This document shows, in pieces, positions 39,424 through 48,827 of a stretch of 64,000 bases of DNA. The notes under the pieces are model-generated. The model did not search any database. It was not told the DNA's origin and was given only the letters and a program-made list of their open reading frames with translations. Source of the stretch: Roseiarcus sp963807735 (GTDB taxonomy: Bacteria > Pseudomonadota > Alphaproteobacteria > Rhizobiales > Beijerinckiaceae). Numbering within the stretch: the stretch's first letter is position 1; every line of letters starts with the position of its first letter. The stretch spans positions 1 through 64,000 of the forward strand of contig CAWEDI010000028.1 of assembly GCA_963807735.1 (NCBI GenBank), given 5' to 3'. A program made the position numbers and the translations under genes.

Positions 39424-40713
39424 TCATTGCTGTATCGCCTTAGCATTGGTCCTAATTGTGCGTGAAGTATCTTCCGTCTTGCTCTTTTGGGTCGGCTTTG
39501 CTCGCGGCTTCGCGCCTGAACAAATATGGTCGGCCCAACGCTCCATCATATCCCGTCTCTGATCCAGCAAATCTGTACGATGGTATGCGGCTTCCGCCTG
39601 ATTGTTGATGGTGTGCGCGATGGCCCTATCTGCAAGATCGCGAGAATATCCGTTCTCCGACGCCCAATCACGGAATGATGAGCGGAAGCCGTGCGCGGTC
39701 GCGACGCGGCCCTTATCAGAACTTGTCGCATGATAGTCGCGTAGGAACTTGGTAAGCACCATGTCACTCAGCACGCCGCCGCGTGGCGCTGGGAAGGCAA
39801 GCGCGGCGTCGGGGAACCGCTCGCGTTGAGCCTGCAGGATTTCGATGGCTCGGGCGCTCAAGGGCACACGATGCGTCACCTTCGCTTTCATTCGCGCCGC
39901 CGGCACGATCCAGACCATGGTTTCGAGATCGAATTCATCCCAGGTCGCCGCTCGCGCCTCGCCGGACCTCGCCGCGGTCAAGATGACGAATTCGAGCAGA
40001 GCCCGCGTTACATTGGTGGCTCCGCCGCGAAGTCGGTGTTGGACGAACGCCGGTATGTCTCGCCATGGCATAGACGGCTGATGCTTCGTCCGTTCCCGTT
40101 TCCCTGGCTGTTGAGGTAGCAGATGGTTGACAACGTCCACGGGATTTCCCTGGACCAACCCGCGCGCCATGCACCACTTCATCACGGCATGGCAGCGCTG
40201 CTTCACCCGCGACGCAGTCTCGGGTTTCTTTAGCCAAATCGGCCGTAACACGTCGGCGAAGTTGGCGACGCTTAGGGTCGAGACGGGCTGTGCGCCTATG
40301 GTAGGAAAGACATAATCGCGAAGTGTATTTACCCATTGGTCGGCGTGCTTGGCGTTCTTCCATCCGTCCCGCCGGTCCTGGTGAACCTGCAGCGCCGCTC
40401 TCTCGAACGTTAGCGCTTCTGTAGACGCCGCTGCGGCGGTCCGTAGGGCCTCTCGCCGCGAGATAGGGTCTCTGCCGCCAGCGATGTCTTGGCGGGCCTC
40501 TGCCGCCCGCGCGCGGGCTGCGGCGAGGCCTACCTCGGGATAGGCTCCCAGGCCCATATCGCGCCGCTTACCCGTCTCGGGCGAAACGAAACGAAGCGTC
40601 CACTTGCCGTGCCCCCGTAATGACCCCGGCTCTAGCCGCAGCCCCGGGACAGTTCCGTCAGCAATTGGCTTGCTGTCGGGAGCGATTTTCCTCGCCTTCA
40701 AATCGGTAATCAT
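39424..40713 (-). CDS. P4-type tyrosine integrase
   Basis: The 429-residue protein has an N-terminal DUF4102 arm-binding domain (MITDLKARKIAPDSKPIADG and MGLGAYPEVGLAAARARAAE), a core-binding domain and the catalytic set Arg249 (TAARSGEAR), His341-Arg344 (HGFRSSFRDW), His367 and Tyr377 (AEAAYHRTDLL). All needed residues are present, so it should be active. It lies at the far end of the element and targets the 3' end of tRNA-Ser, as expected for this group. Confidence 0.95.
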   Translation of the reverse strand: MITDLKARKIAPDSKPIADGTVPGLRLEPGSLRGHGKWTLRFVSPETGKRRDMGLGAYPEVGLAAARARAAEARQDIAGGRDPISRREALRTAAAASTEALTFERAALQVHQDRRDGWKNAKHADQWVNTLRDYVFPTIGAQPVSTLSVANFADVLRPIWLKKPETASRVKQRCHAVMKWCMARGLVQGNPVDVVNHLLPQQPGKRERTKHQPSMPWRDIPAFVQHRLRGGATNVTRALLEFVILTAARSGEARAATWDEFDLETMVWIVPAARMKAKVTHRVPLSARAIEILQAQRERFPDAALAFPAPRGGVLSDMVLTKFLRDYHATSSDKGRVATAHGFRSSFRDWASENGYSRDLADRAIAHTINNQAEAAYHRTDLLDQRRDMMERWADHICSGAKPRAKPTQKSKTEDTSRTIRTNAKAIQQ

Positions 40714-40733
40714 CTACGAGAACTCCCGCGGCC

Positions 40734-40754
40734 AGCCCCACATATGGCCCCACA
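40734..40754. repeat. Integrase arm-site repeats, right end
   Basis: Two direct copies of the 9-mer agccccaca/ggccccaca begin 12 bp apart (40734 and 40746), the same motif, spacing and orientation as the pair at 30646-30667. Paired repeats at both ends of a P4-type element are probably arm-type binding sites for the integrase N-terminal domain. Confidence 0.6.
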
Positions 40755-40908
40755 TTACATCTGCGATTGGTTGACACAAGTTTATACCCGTCTGCGCGCC
40801 GAGTTGAGACGGGTTGATAACATTACATAGCAAAATCAGCATGATCGCGGTTACGATTGGATCAGGTATTGATCTGGGTTGAGCCGGGTTGAATGCGATT
40901 CAGGCGGA

Positions 40909-40922
40909 CTCCCTCTCCGCCA
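40909..40922. other. attR: 14 bp duplicate of the tRNA-Ser 3' end
   Basis: The sequence ctccctctccgcca repeats the tRNA-Ser(CGA) 3' end in direct orientation. It lies 195 bp beyond the integrase start, marking a 10.3 kb element. Confidence 0.78.
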
Positions 40923-41230
40923 CGAACTAAGATGTTGATATAACTGCGACTTTATAGCCTTATCAATCAAACTATGGCCGACAATTCAAAGGCTTGCGGG
41001 CAGGATTCGAAAGGCGCGTACGGGAGAGATCGCAAAGGGCGATTTTTTCGACCTTTCAGGGCTTTATGTCTCCCTTTGGCTTTTCGGTGGTGCGGGCGTC
41101 TCTGACCGCGCGCCAGGGTTGACGGACGGGGGACTGTATCGTGCCGCGTCGTGACAAAGGTTGAGGCGACGGCGTGCCGGCCTCGGTGCAGTGATCGTCT
41201 TGCAAATGTCGTCTTGAAGACGGGTTCGGT
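40923..41230. other. Junction between the two mobile modules, no gene seen
   Basis: About 300 bp without a convincing ORF. A short stem (atcgc/gcgat) followed by six T at about 41028-41046 is a weak terminator-like signal on the plus strand; no plus-strand gene precedes it. Confidence 0.4.
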
Positions 41231-43048
41231 TCAGGCGAAGCCGAGGGCCTTGCGCTGCTCAGTCCAGGCGAGCGGCAGGCGGGTGTCGGCCATCAGTTTG
41301 GTCGCGGTCAGGGCCGCCGGCTCACGGCCGTTCAGGATCGCCACAACGATACTGGGCGCGAGAAAGTTCAGCCGCATCAGCCGCGACGCATAGGGCGCGC
41401 CCATGCTTTCTGCTGCGCCAGCCTCCTGCAAAGTGATATTCGGATTCGCCGCCAGCCGGAGCGCAAGCGAATTTGCGCGGGTCAGCAGGCGGACGAGCGC
41501 ATCCTCCGGAGTTGCGCCGATTCCGACGCCTTCGATCACGAACCGCATCTCCATGCCGGCGCGCTGAAGCTGGGCGTCGATCGTCAAGAGGATGCGACGT
41601 TCGTCTTCGGCAGAAGACTCGCCTTCGGTTTTCGCGCCAAGATGTTCCGCGGACGAGGCGATGCCGTCGAATAGAGCCTCCGTGACCCGATCCGTCGCAA
41701 GTTCGATGTCGATGCGGTCGGGATGGACCTGCACACGAGCGATCAACGGTCGCAGGAGTTCGAAAGTCGTGTTCGCGTCCCCCGCTGCGATGACTCGTAC
41801 GAACTCCGCCGCCACGCCGAGCGCGCGCTTGACGTTCGGCGCGCTGCGATGTCGCGGTGGCAGAGACTCCGAGATAGCTTCGGGATCGGCGAAGAAGGTT
41901 CTGATGCGGTCGACCACCAGGCGCTCAAGTTCGCCCGACGGCAGGCGCTGCCCTGACTCGCGCCGCTCCTGATCGCGTCGCCCGCTCGCCTTGACGTCCG
42001 TGATCAACCGGCGTGAGACATAGTAACGATAGCGCACGCCCTTCTTGACCGCGTGCGTCGGCGTCATCGCTTCACCCTCGGCGTCGAACAGAAAGCCGGC
42101 GAGCAGGTAGTCAAGCTTCGCCCTGTCGCGCGCGCCCGTCCGCTCGACGCCATTGGCTTGGAGCTTCTCCTGCACCTGCAGCCAGAGCTCCTCGTCGACG
42201 ATCGCCGGATGCTCGCCAGGGTATGCCGCACCCTTGTGAACGATCTCGCCGCGATAGACGCGGTTCTGCAACATCTGGTACAGCGCGCCGCGCGAGAAGG
42301 CTTGGCCACCATAGGCGCTTCCATCCGCCGCAACGCGATGCTTGCTGACCGTCCCCTCCGCGTCGAGCGCCGCCTTCAATTCGCGAACGGAGCCGAGGTC
42401 GAGATAGCGACGGAAGATCGCGCGCACCGTCTCGGCCTCCGCCTCGTTTACGACGAGTTTTCGGTCTTTGACGTCGTAGCCGAGGGCGGGCTGGCCGCCC
42501 ATCCAGAGGCCCTTCTTCTTCGAGGCGGCGATCTTGTCGCGGATGCGCTCGCCCGTGACCTCGCGCTCGAACTGGGCGAAGGACAGCAGAACGTTGAGAG
42601 TCAGACGCCCCATGCTGGTCGTCGTGTTGAAAGCCTGGGTGATCGACACGAACGAGACGGCGTTCGCATCGAAGACCTCGACCATCTTGGCGAAATCGGC
42701 CAGCGAGCGGGTCAGGCGGTCGACCTTGTAGACGACCACGACGTCGATCTTCTTGGCGGCGATGTCGGCAAGCAGCCGTCTTAGCGCCGGCCGCTCCATG
42801 TTGCCGCCGGAATAGCCGGGGTCGTCGTAGAGGGCGGATGAAACGATCCAGCCCTCGTGCTTCTGACTGCGGACGTAAGCCTCGCAGGCCTCTCGCTGCG
42901 CGTCGAGCGAGTTGAATTCCTGCTCGAGCCCTTCCTCTGACGACTTGCGCGTGTAGATCGCACAGCGGACGCGGCCGAGGCGCGCACTTTGCGAGGCGTC
43001 CTTCGCGGCGGATCGACCACGTTCGGCGCCGCCTTTCCGCTCAGCCAT
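41231..43048 (-). CDS. Large serine recombinase
   Basis: The 605-residue protein starts with a resolvase/invertase domain: AIYTRKSSEEG with the nucleophile Ser, DPGYSGGNMERPALRRLL, VVVVYKVDRLTRSLADF and FAQFEREVTGERIRDK. A recombinase domain (RYLDLGSVRELKAALD onward; LYQMLQNRVYRGEIVHKGAAYPG) and a zinc-ribbon-like/C-terminal part follow. Such enzymes integrate or excise elements without help. I use ATG 43048 (MAERKGGAERG); a longer frame overlaps the upstream gene. It is the last of a coupled trio with the DUF2924 and DUF3489 genes. Confidence 0.9.
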   Translation of the reverse strand: MAERKGGAERGRSAAKDASQSARLGRVRCAIYTRKSSEEGLEQEFNSLDAQREACEAYVRSQKHEGWIVSSALYDDPGYSGGNMERPALRRLLADIAAKKIDVVVVYKVDRLTRSLADFAKMVEVFDANAVSFVSITQAFNTTTSMGRLTLNVLLSFAQFEREVTGERIRDKIAASKKKGLWMGGQPALGYDVKDRKLVVNEAEAETVRAIFRRYLDLGSVRELKAALDAEGTVSKHRVAADGSAYGGQAFSRGALYQMLQNRVYRGEIVHKGAAYPGEHPAIVDEELWLQVQEKLQANGVERTGARDRAKLDYLLAGFLFDAEGEAMTPTHAVKKGVRYRYYVSRRLITDVKASGRRDQERRESGQRLPSGELERLVVDRIRTFFADPEAISESLPPRHRSAPNVKRALGVAAEFVRVIAAGDANTTFELLRPLIARVQVHPDRIDIELATDRVTEALFDGIASSAEHLGAKTEGESSAEDERRILLTIDAQLQRAGMEMRFVIEGVGIGATPEDALVRLLTRANSLALRLAANPNITLQEAGAAESMGAPYASRLMRLNFLAPSIVVAILNGREPAALTATKLMADTRLPLAWTEQRKALGFA

Positions 43049-43743
43049 CGGCGCTCTCCCTTGCCAATTGCTTGGAGCGGCGCGGATCGGTGGATGAAGC
43101 GCTAGCGACGCCGTTCCAGGCTCCAGTCGCCTGCCTGCCCTGAGCCAGCGGCGCAAGACCGCCGGACTCTTCCGGATCATCCTGAAGCGCGGGCGCGGAG
43201 TCCAATTCGGCCCCGCTTTTTCGGTTCGCCAGCCCGAAGAACCTCGGGCCCGACCAATGCGCGCCGGTGATCTCGCGCGCGATCTGGGTCAAGGAGCGAT
43301 ATCGGTTTCCTTCGAACTCGAAGGCGTCGTCGAGAACGATGACCGCATGGGTTCGACCATGCCATTCGCGTACAAGCCGCGCGCCGGGCTTCAGGAGCGG
43401 TTGCGCAGGCTTCGGGGTCGGGGCCACGCCTGCCTCGGCGGGATCGGAAGCGGCTCCCGCCCCTACGAGACTTCTGTCGCGCCCACTTCGGCAACCCGCC
43501 GAATTCGAGTTCCTGCAGGCGATACGCCAGGGCGCGCACGAGCAAATCGCGGCTGATGCGCGGCGGCTCGCAGCGACAGAGCCGCCGCCATTCCTCGCGT
43601 AGCGCCAAACCATCGAACTCCTGCAGTCGCTCGAGGCGCGACTGCAGGAACGAGGCGGTCGATGAAGTTGCGGTCTCCTTGGCGTCGGCGGGCGCGGGAC
43701 CGACAACCGGCGCCACATCAAGCGTGGACTCCACGGCCCTCAT
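43041..43743 (-). pseudogene. DUF2924 protein, one frameshift
   Basis: The N-terminal half (FLQSRLERLQEFDGLALREE, EWRRLCRCEPPRISRDLLVR, ALAYRLQELEFGGLP) and the C-terminal half (KPGARLVREWHGRTHAVIVL, FEFEGNRYRSLTQIAREITG, GAHWSGPRFFGL) are both typical DUF2924 but lie in adjacent frames. One extra base near 43480 explains it: the 703 nt length is 234 codons plus one. The family always travels with serine recombinases of this type; the role is unknown. The start overlaps the DUF3489 stop, and the stop overlaps the recombinase start. Confidence 0.8.
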
Positions 43744-44372
43744 TGCGCGGCCTCTTCGCCGCGGGCGAGGATTCGGTAGACCGAAACGCCATCACGCTCC
43801 TTCCGCGCGAGGCTCAGCTCATAACCCCGATGTCGCAAGCCGGTCAGGGCGGCTCGCGTCGTATGTTCGAGCCAGCCGGTCGCTGCCCTCAGCTCGCCGA
43901 TCGTGGCGCCGTCGCCGGCCGCGAGCATATCGGCTACGCGTCCAATCTTCGAGGTCGCACGCGGCGCGCGGGTTGGCGTCAATGCAACCTCGCCGCGTGC
44001 GTCGTCAGGCGTCGGCGCCGACTCTCCGGCCAGTGACGCCGCGCGTCGCGCCGGCGCCCCCGTCTTCTTCACGGCGGGCGTGCCCAACGGGCCGCTTTCA
44101 ACGTCCGCCGCTTCGATCATTGCGGTTGCCGCCTTCAGGCCCATAGCGGTCAGCTTGAGCGTGTAGGCCTCGCCGCTGGCCGCGTCCTTGCGCCAGACCG
44201 GCGCCCCGTTGCGGGCCTTAATTTCCTTCACCCAACCAGCGTCGATCAACTTGCCGGCGAAGGCCTTGACGGCGGCCGCCCGCGCAATTGCCGGCGGCGT
44301 CAGAAGGCGATCTTCGCGCTTCACCGCCGCCTGCAGCATCGACCGCTGCGCTTCAGACATCTTGTTATGCAT
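43740..44372 (-). CDS. DUF3489 protein
   Basis: The 210-residue protein has an N-terminal helical part (MSEAQRSMLQAAVKREDRLL), a low-complexity linker and a C-terminal winged-helix-like DUF3489 domain (SKIGRVADMLAAGDGATIGE, then LRAATGWLEHTTRAALTGLR and HRGYELSLARKE). It is probably DNA-binding. It is the first gene of the trio DUF3489, DUF2924, serine recombinase, each overlapping the next by a few bases. Confidence 0.83.
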   Translation of the reverse strand: MHNKMSEAQRSMLQAAVKREDRLLTPPAIARAAAVKAFAGKLIDAGWVKEIKARNGAPVWRKDAASGEAYTLKLTAMGLKAATAMIEAADVESGPLGTPAVKKTGAPARRAASLAGESAPTPDDARGEVALTPTRAPRATSKIGRVADMLAAGDGATIGELRAATGWLEHTTRAALTGLRHRGYELSLARKERDGVSVYRILARGEEAAQ

Positions 44373-45245
44373 AGCAGAACCTTTCGCGTCATCGGGGGCC
44401 CAGCCAACCTCGACCCCCCCACTGACGCGAGCCCCGGATCGGCGCGTTACGCCGGGGCTTCAGGCTCGCTTGGCGCCGAACACGCCGCCCGCCCGCAAGG
44501 ACACTCACGCTCTCTTCGCGCTGGAAATCCAGTCCTTTTTGGCGCTCCACGCGAGATTTCTCCGCCCTTCCCGTCGTCGCTCCGCAGTGGCCGACCTTCA
44601 CTGCGACGACCGAAGATCGGGACCGAGAGTTTTGGCCCCGATATTCCCACGCAAAGACGCCTGTGAAACCGTCGTAGCTTCCGGCCTCTAAAAATCCCGC
44701 GACGTTCTCCGCGGTTAGCGGCAAATATCTCGGTCTCCGACAGGCGGCGAAGCACGATTTTGAGTTTTCTTGCGCCGATTTGGCCGCCAGTCTCCGCGCG
44801 CAAAATTTGGCTTCACGCATTGGGCGATGAAGGGGGACGGAATTGGAAAGCTTCGCCACGCGGGAACGAGTGAAACCCAGAAGGTGGGCTAAGTTCGGCG
44901 GTAGCCGAGCGCCTACCCAACTATAGGATCGGGAGCCTGCATTCCCAAAGCCTGCCATTGAGCCGACCACAGAATAGGTAGCTCGACCCGATATCGCGGT
45001 CTGGCTTCGTTATGATCCAATGATACGAACCGCGCTAACGGTCACCTCTATCCAGATTCAGAACCTATATCGCGCCACCGGAGTTGAAAATTAGGCGCGG
45101 CTTGAGATCCCGTCGCACCTACATGTTTCCCTTTCGTTCCTCGCCCAATTATGTTTAGCTATCCTATCGGGCCCGATTCGGGCGGGATTGATCCCAATCT
45201 CCCCGCGCCCGCACAGTAAGTCGGCGAAATAAGAACGAGAAAAGT
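44373..45245. other. Intergenic stretch between recombinase trio and Mokosh genes
   Basis: About 870 bp lie upstream of both the leftward trio and the rightward Mokosh pair, so promoters for both should be here. Open frames present have no family features. One inverted repeat (agccccgg at about 44431 and ccggggct at about 44453) is visible without a T tract. Otherwise I see nothing certain. Confidence 0.45.
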
Positions 45246-48200
45246 ATGGCCGCAGAAAAAAGGACCCGAACGAAACTGCCCGCGCTCGATGATCGATTTA
45301 AATTCTTCGGCGACGCGCTCAGTCCCGGAAACCAAATCGCTCTCAAGCCCAAAGTCTTCGAGGTCGAAGACCGAACTACCGGCGCAGCGCGGGGCCTGAA
45401 ACTTTGGCGCAAGACCGGATTAGCTATCGACGATGACTTGCGAAGTCTATGGCGTCACGAAATGCGTCAAATCCAGCGGGTGATGTTCTACGCCGGCGCG
45501 CGGGAGGTGCTCGTCGATGTCCTTGAATTTGTCGAAGACTCGGAGTTCTTCGGCGTACTGCTTGAGCGATCCGGTCAACCGCTATCCGCCTTGACGGTCA
45601 AAGTAAAAGCACAGCACTGGCTTCGAACTCTTATCATGGTCCGGTCGAGGACGCTTTTCTGGAAAAATGTCCGCCGGTTGGCTGCCGGACTGGGGATCGT
45701 TCATTCTCAAGGGCTGGTGCACGGCAAACTCTCCGCGGACGTCGTGATGACCGAAGGCGCGGAGGAGCCCGATTTTCAATTGGGCGGCTTCGAATGGAGT
45801 CTATGGCTCTCTGCCGACGTCGCAGAGCGATCACACGCGGAGCTTGGCAGTGAGGGAGCGGCGCAACGGTCCGGAACATATTCCTTTGCGGAAGATTGGC
45901 GCGCTCTCGGTCAAATGATCTGCGACTGTCTGGGCGTGCGCCTAGAAATATCTGGCGATTTCCGCTCAACGCACGACGCCAACCTTCCTATAGTCATCAA
46001 CACCTCGGAGAGAGTATTGTTGAAGCGGATGATTGCCCCAACTCGATTTGATCTTGTGGACTCATCATCTGTCATCCGCTCAATCGACGCGATCGTGGCA
46101 AGCATTGCGCAGAGAGCCACTCTGCAATCAGGAACCTTCATTCTATGTATTCCCCCTGGTTCTGGATTGGGCGAAGCAGTCAACGAAGCAACCGATGGCG
46201 AAATCGCCATTGATGAATACTCACAACAACTTGACTGGGTCAGGGCGGATTTGGACACAGGGGCGAAGCTCCTTGTCCCGCGCCCCTTCGATCCGCGTAC
46301 GGGCACTCTCCGCATCATAACCGATGCAATGATCTATCGGCTGAAGGCTCATCGCGACGATGGAAGCGCGGTCTGGGACATTGGGTCGTGCGTTGGACTG
46401 AAACCACGCGGAGGTTCGATTAGGCTGAGCAACGACATCGACCGCGTATTGGAACAACCGATTACGGTGACCCGGTCTGCTCGGGAAGCTACGGAGACGC
46501 GTGCGCGGCTTGGCCCCGACGTCCTGGACTGGAGCATATTCGCCGGCGACGGTAGCGAACCCGACAGCTCCAACCACAGCGATACGATTCGACAAGCCCT
46601 CTTACTTGTCCAAGTAACCGAGGCGGTTGTTAAGGCGCTGGAATGCTTTCCAATCGAAATACTAGAAACTGCACGCCATGCCGGACAACGCTTTATTACA
46701 CTCCGTGCAGAGCCGGATAATGATCGTGATCGGTTCGCCAAGCGAGTCGGAATGTCTGACACCGCAACCGCTCTCAAACGCCTGTTTGAGGAAGACCGTC
46801 GTGATGCTGATGGGACATGGCGCGTTAGCTTGTCGCCCAGCCTTGGCTCGACAAAGTCCGACGACACCACAGCAACCTTCATTGACCTGAAAGATTATCG
46901 TGGCCGGCACGGATACCAGTTTGCGATTGATGATGAACTGCCGCCCAACGGGCCGTATTTTCTGAAGGCAGAACGCGATACGGGGACCGAGAAAGTCATC
47001 AGTCGGCGGCTTCGAAACATTAAGGCCCTAAACACTCGCATTGATTTGGCCGAAATGCTCGCTGACCCCTGGCGTGTACGACGCTCCAGCAGGGAGGCTA
47101 TTTCTGAGGCCGATCAAAAAGACGCAGGTTTTCTTGATCTCGATGAGCCAAAGCGGCGCGCGCTGCTCGGCTTATGGTCCACGTCGCCGTCCTACTTTGT
47201 TGTCGGCCCACCTGGTGTCGGCAAGACAAAGCTCGCCACGGAAGCCATTCGCCGACGTTTCATGAGTGATCGCACAGCGCGGCTCCTCGTGAGTGCGCAA
47301 GGACATGACGGGTTGGACCATCTTCAGTCAAAGATAACCGAGGCCCTCTCTGCTGCAAAACTCGACGATGTGATCGTTGTCCGAACTACCACGCCGGACC
47401 GGCGACCAACCTCTGACGAGGAGGTCCATCTAGTCGGACTTGACTATCTTGAAAAGCTCCACGGTAGTGAGGCGTTCAAAACTGCGCCACAAGGCATGCG
47501 GGATCGCATCTCCGCGCTGAGGTCCGCAGCAGTCTCGAGAAAGGCGAGCAAAAATGCCAATGGGCGAGACGAGCGATTGGGTCTCCATGCGATATCGAGT
47601 TTGGTTCTAGATGCCGCCAATATCGTCATATCTACTGCCAATTCGCCCGAAATCGAGAGCATGGTCGAATTGCGTGAACAATTTGATTGGGTAATTATCG
47701 AGGAGGCGGCTAAAGCAACTGGGCCGGAAATTGTCGGTCCCCTTATGCTCTCGGGCCGACGGCTTCTCATCGGAGACCATCACCAGCTGCCCCCCTTCGA
47801 GGCCCGTCGTTTAGCCAAGATACTGAGCGACTTCGGCCTCCTCACCGAGGCGCTGGGTCTTGCGAGACCGTTGATTGGTTTCTTGCTGCGCGACGGTGAA
47901 CTCGATGAACTCGAACGGGTCGCGCAAACTCCGGAGCGGCTTCGAGAGGTCGGAAATGTTGCGTTCCGCTTGGTGGAACCGTTCCGAACCTTCGTGGAAG
48001 ACGATGAGAGGCGCGCGCGCGAGAACGCAGGCCACCGCGCCATCTCATCCATACTGACCGAGCAACGGCGTATGGACCCCGCGATTGCGCGAATTATTTC
48101 AAACGCCTTTTACAAAAACAAGCTGAAAACCCAGGACCAACGGGCGAAGGACGCGGAGAGCAAACCACCGCCGTTCAGACACCTTCTTTCGATGCCAGCG

Positions 48201-48827
48201 TCACCTGTCGTTGTCGTCAATTTTGACCACGTCAGCGCCTCGGGGCGGGGTCCTCCAGTCGAGCGAGAAAAGCGACGCTGGCACAACCCGTCGGAGGCAG
48301 AAGCCGTCATCGATGTGCTCCGTCAGGTAAGGGCTCGCGAGGGGGGCGAGAAGCCGACTCTCGCAGTTCTTTCGCCATATCAGGCACAGGTCGAACTCCT
48401 GGAAGGCCGCATTTCGACTTTGCGAGGGCGCGACCTTGCGCATCTGGATGCTTTTGCCTCTGCAAAAGCCGGAGGAGGATTGGTCGGCACAGTGGATTCC
48501 TTTCAAGGCAGCGAGGCCGATCTCGTTGTCATTTCCCTGGTCCGCAATAATCCGCGATCGGGCGGCTCTGCGCTTGGCTTCCTGAGTGATCCGCGACGAA
48601 TTAATGTTGCCCTGAGCCGCACGAAGTCACAGCTCGTCCTCGTCGGGTCGCTAGATTTTCTCAGTGAGGCGGTTCGTGGGGTCAATCCGGATGATGAACC
48701 TCACGATCTCTCTTTCCTCACAAGAATCGTCGAAACGATTAGCACGCTATGTACTGAGTATCGTGGTTCGGATCGCCTTCCGCTCGCGACAATCATCACG
48801 CCGGATGCGCTCAAGGTGTCGATATGA
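45246..48827 (+). CDS. mkoA: Mokosh type I helicase with N-terminal kinase-like domain (MkoA-like)
   Basis: The 1,193-residue protein has an N-terminal protein-kinase-like fold (about 30-290) and a C-terminal SF1 helicase of the Upf1/COG1112 type: Walker A VVGPPGVGKTKLATEAI (about 653), motif II VIIEEAAK (about 816), motif III GDHHQLPPFE (about 844), motif V DSFQGSEADLVVISLV (about 1082) and motif VI RRINVALSRTKSQLVLVGS (about 1117). The kinase catalytic loop reads VHGKLSADVV and the DFG site GGFE, so the catalytic Asp and Asn appear lost. A kinase-like helicase next to a PLD nuclease is the Mokosh type I anti-phage pair. It overlaps the next gene by 4 nt. Confidence 0.83.
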   Translation: MAAEKRTRTKLPALDDRFKFFGDALSPGNQIALKPKVFEVEDRTTGAARGLKLWRKTGLAIDDDLRSLWRHEMRQIQRVMFYAGAREVLVDVLEFVEDSEFFGVLLERSGQPLSALTVKVKAQHWLRTLIMVRSRTLFWKNVRRLAAGLGIVHSQGLVHGKLSADVVMTEGAEEPDFQLGGFEWSLWLSADVAERSHAELGSEGAAQRSGTYSFAEDWRALGQMICDCLGVRLEISGDFRSTHDANLPIVINTSERVLLKRMIAPTRFDLVDSSSVIRSIDAIVASIAQRATLQSGTFILCIPPGSGLGEAVNEATDGEIAIDEYSQQLDWVRADLDTGAKLLVPRPFDPRTGTLRIITDAMIYRLKAHRDDGSAVWDIGSCVGLKPRGGSIRLSNDIDRVLEQPITVTRSAREATETRARLGPDVLDWSIFAGDGSEPDSSNHSDTIRQALLLVQVTEAVVKALECFPIEILETARHAGQRFITLRAEPDNDRDRFAKRVGMSDTATALKRLFEEDRRDADGTWRVSLSPSLGSTKSDDTTATFIDLKDYRGRHGYQFAIDDELPPNGPYFLKAERDTGTEKVISRRLRNIKALNTRIDLAEMLADPWRVRRSSREAISEADQKDAGFLDLDEPKRRALLGLWSTSPSYFVVGPPGVGKTKLATEAIRRRFMSDRTARLLVSAQGHDGLDHLQSKITEALSAAKLDDVIVVRTTTPDRRPTSDEEVHLVGLDYLEKLHGSEAFKTAPQGMRDRISALRSAAVSRKASKNANGRDERLGLHAISSLVLDAANIVISTANSPEIESMVELREQFDWVIIEEAAKATGPEIVGPLMLSGRRLLIGDHHQLPPFEARRLAKILSDFGLLTEALGLARPLIGFLLRDGELDELERVAQTPERLREVGNVAFRLVEPFRTFVEDDERRARENAGHRAISSILTEQRRMDPAIARIISNAFYKNKLKTQDQRAKDAESKPPPFRHLLSMPASPVVVVNFDHVSASGRGPPVEREKRRWHNPSEAEAVIDVLRQVRAREGGEKPTLAVLSPYQAQVELLEGRISTLRGRDLAHLDAFASAKAGGGLVGTVDSFQGSEADLVVISLVRNNPRSGGSALGFLSDPRRINVALSRTKSQLVLVGSLDFLSEAVRGVNPDDEPHDLSFLTRIVETISTLCTEYRGSDRLPLATIITPDALKVSI

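Noticed and set aside
41028..41046. Stem plus T-run as a confident terminator
   Set aside because: Only a 5 bp stem and no plus-strand gene precedes it.
44389..44970. Minus-strand ORF between DUF3489 and Mokosh genes
   Set aside because: Low-complexity, no ribosome site, no recognisable domain.
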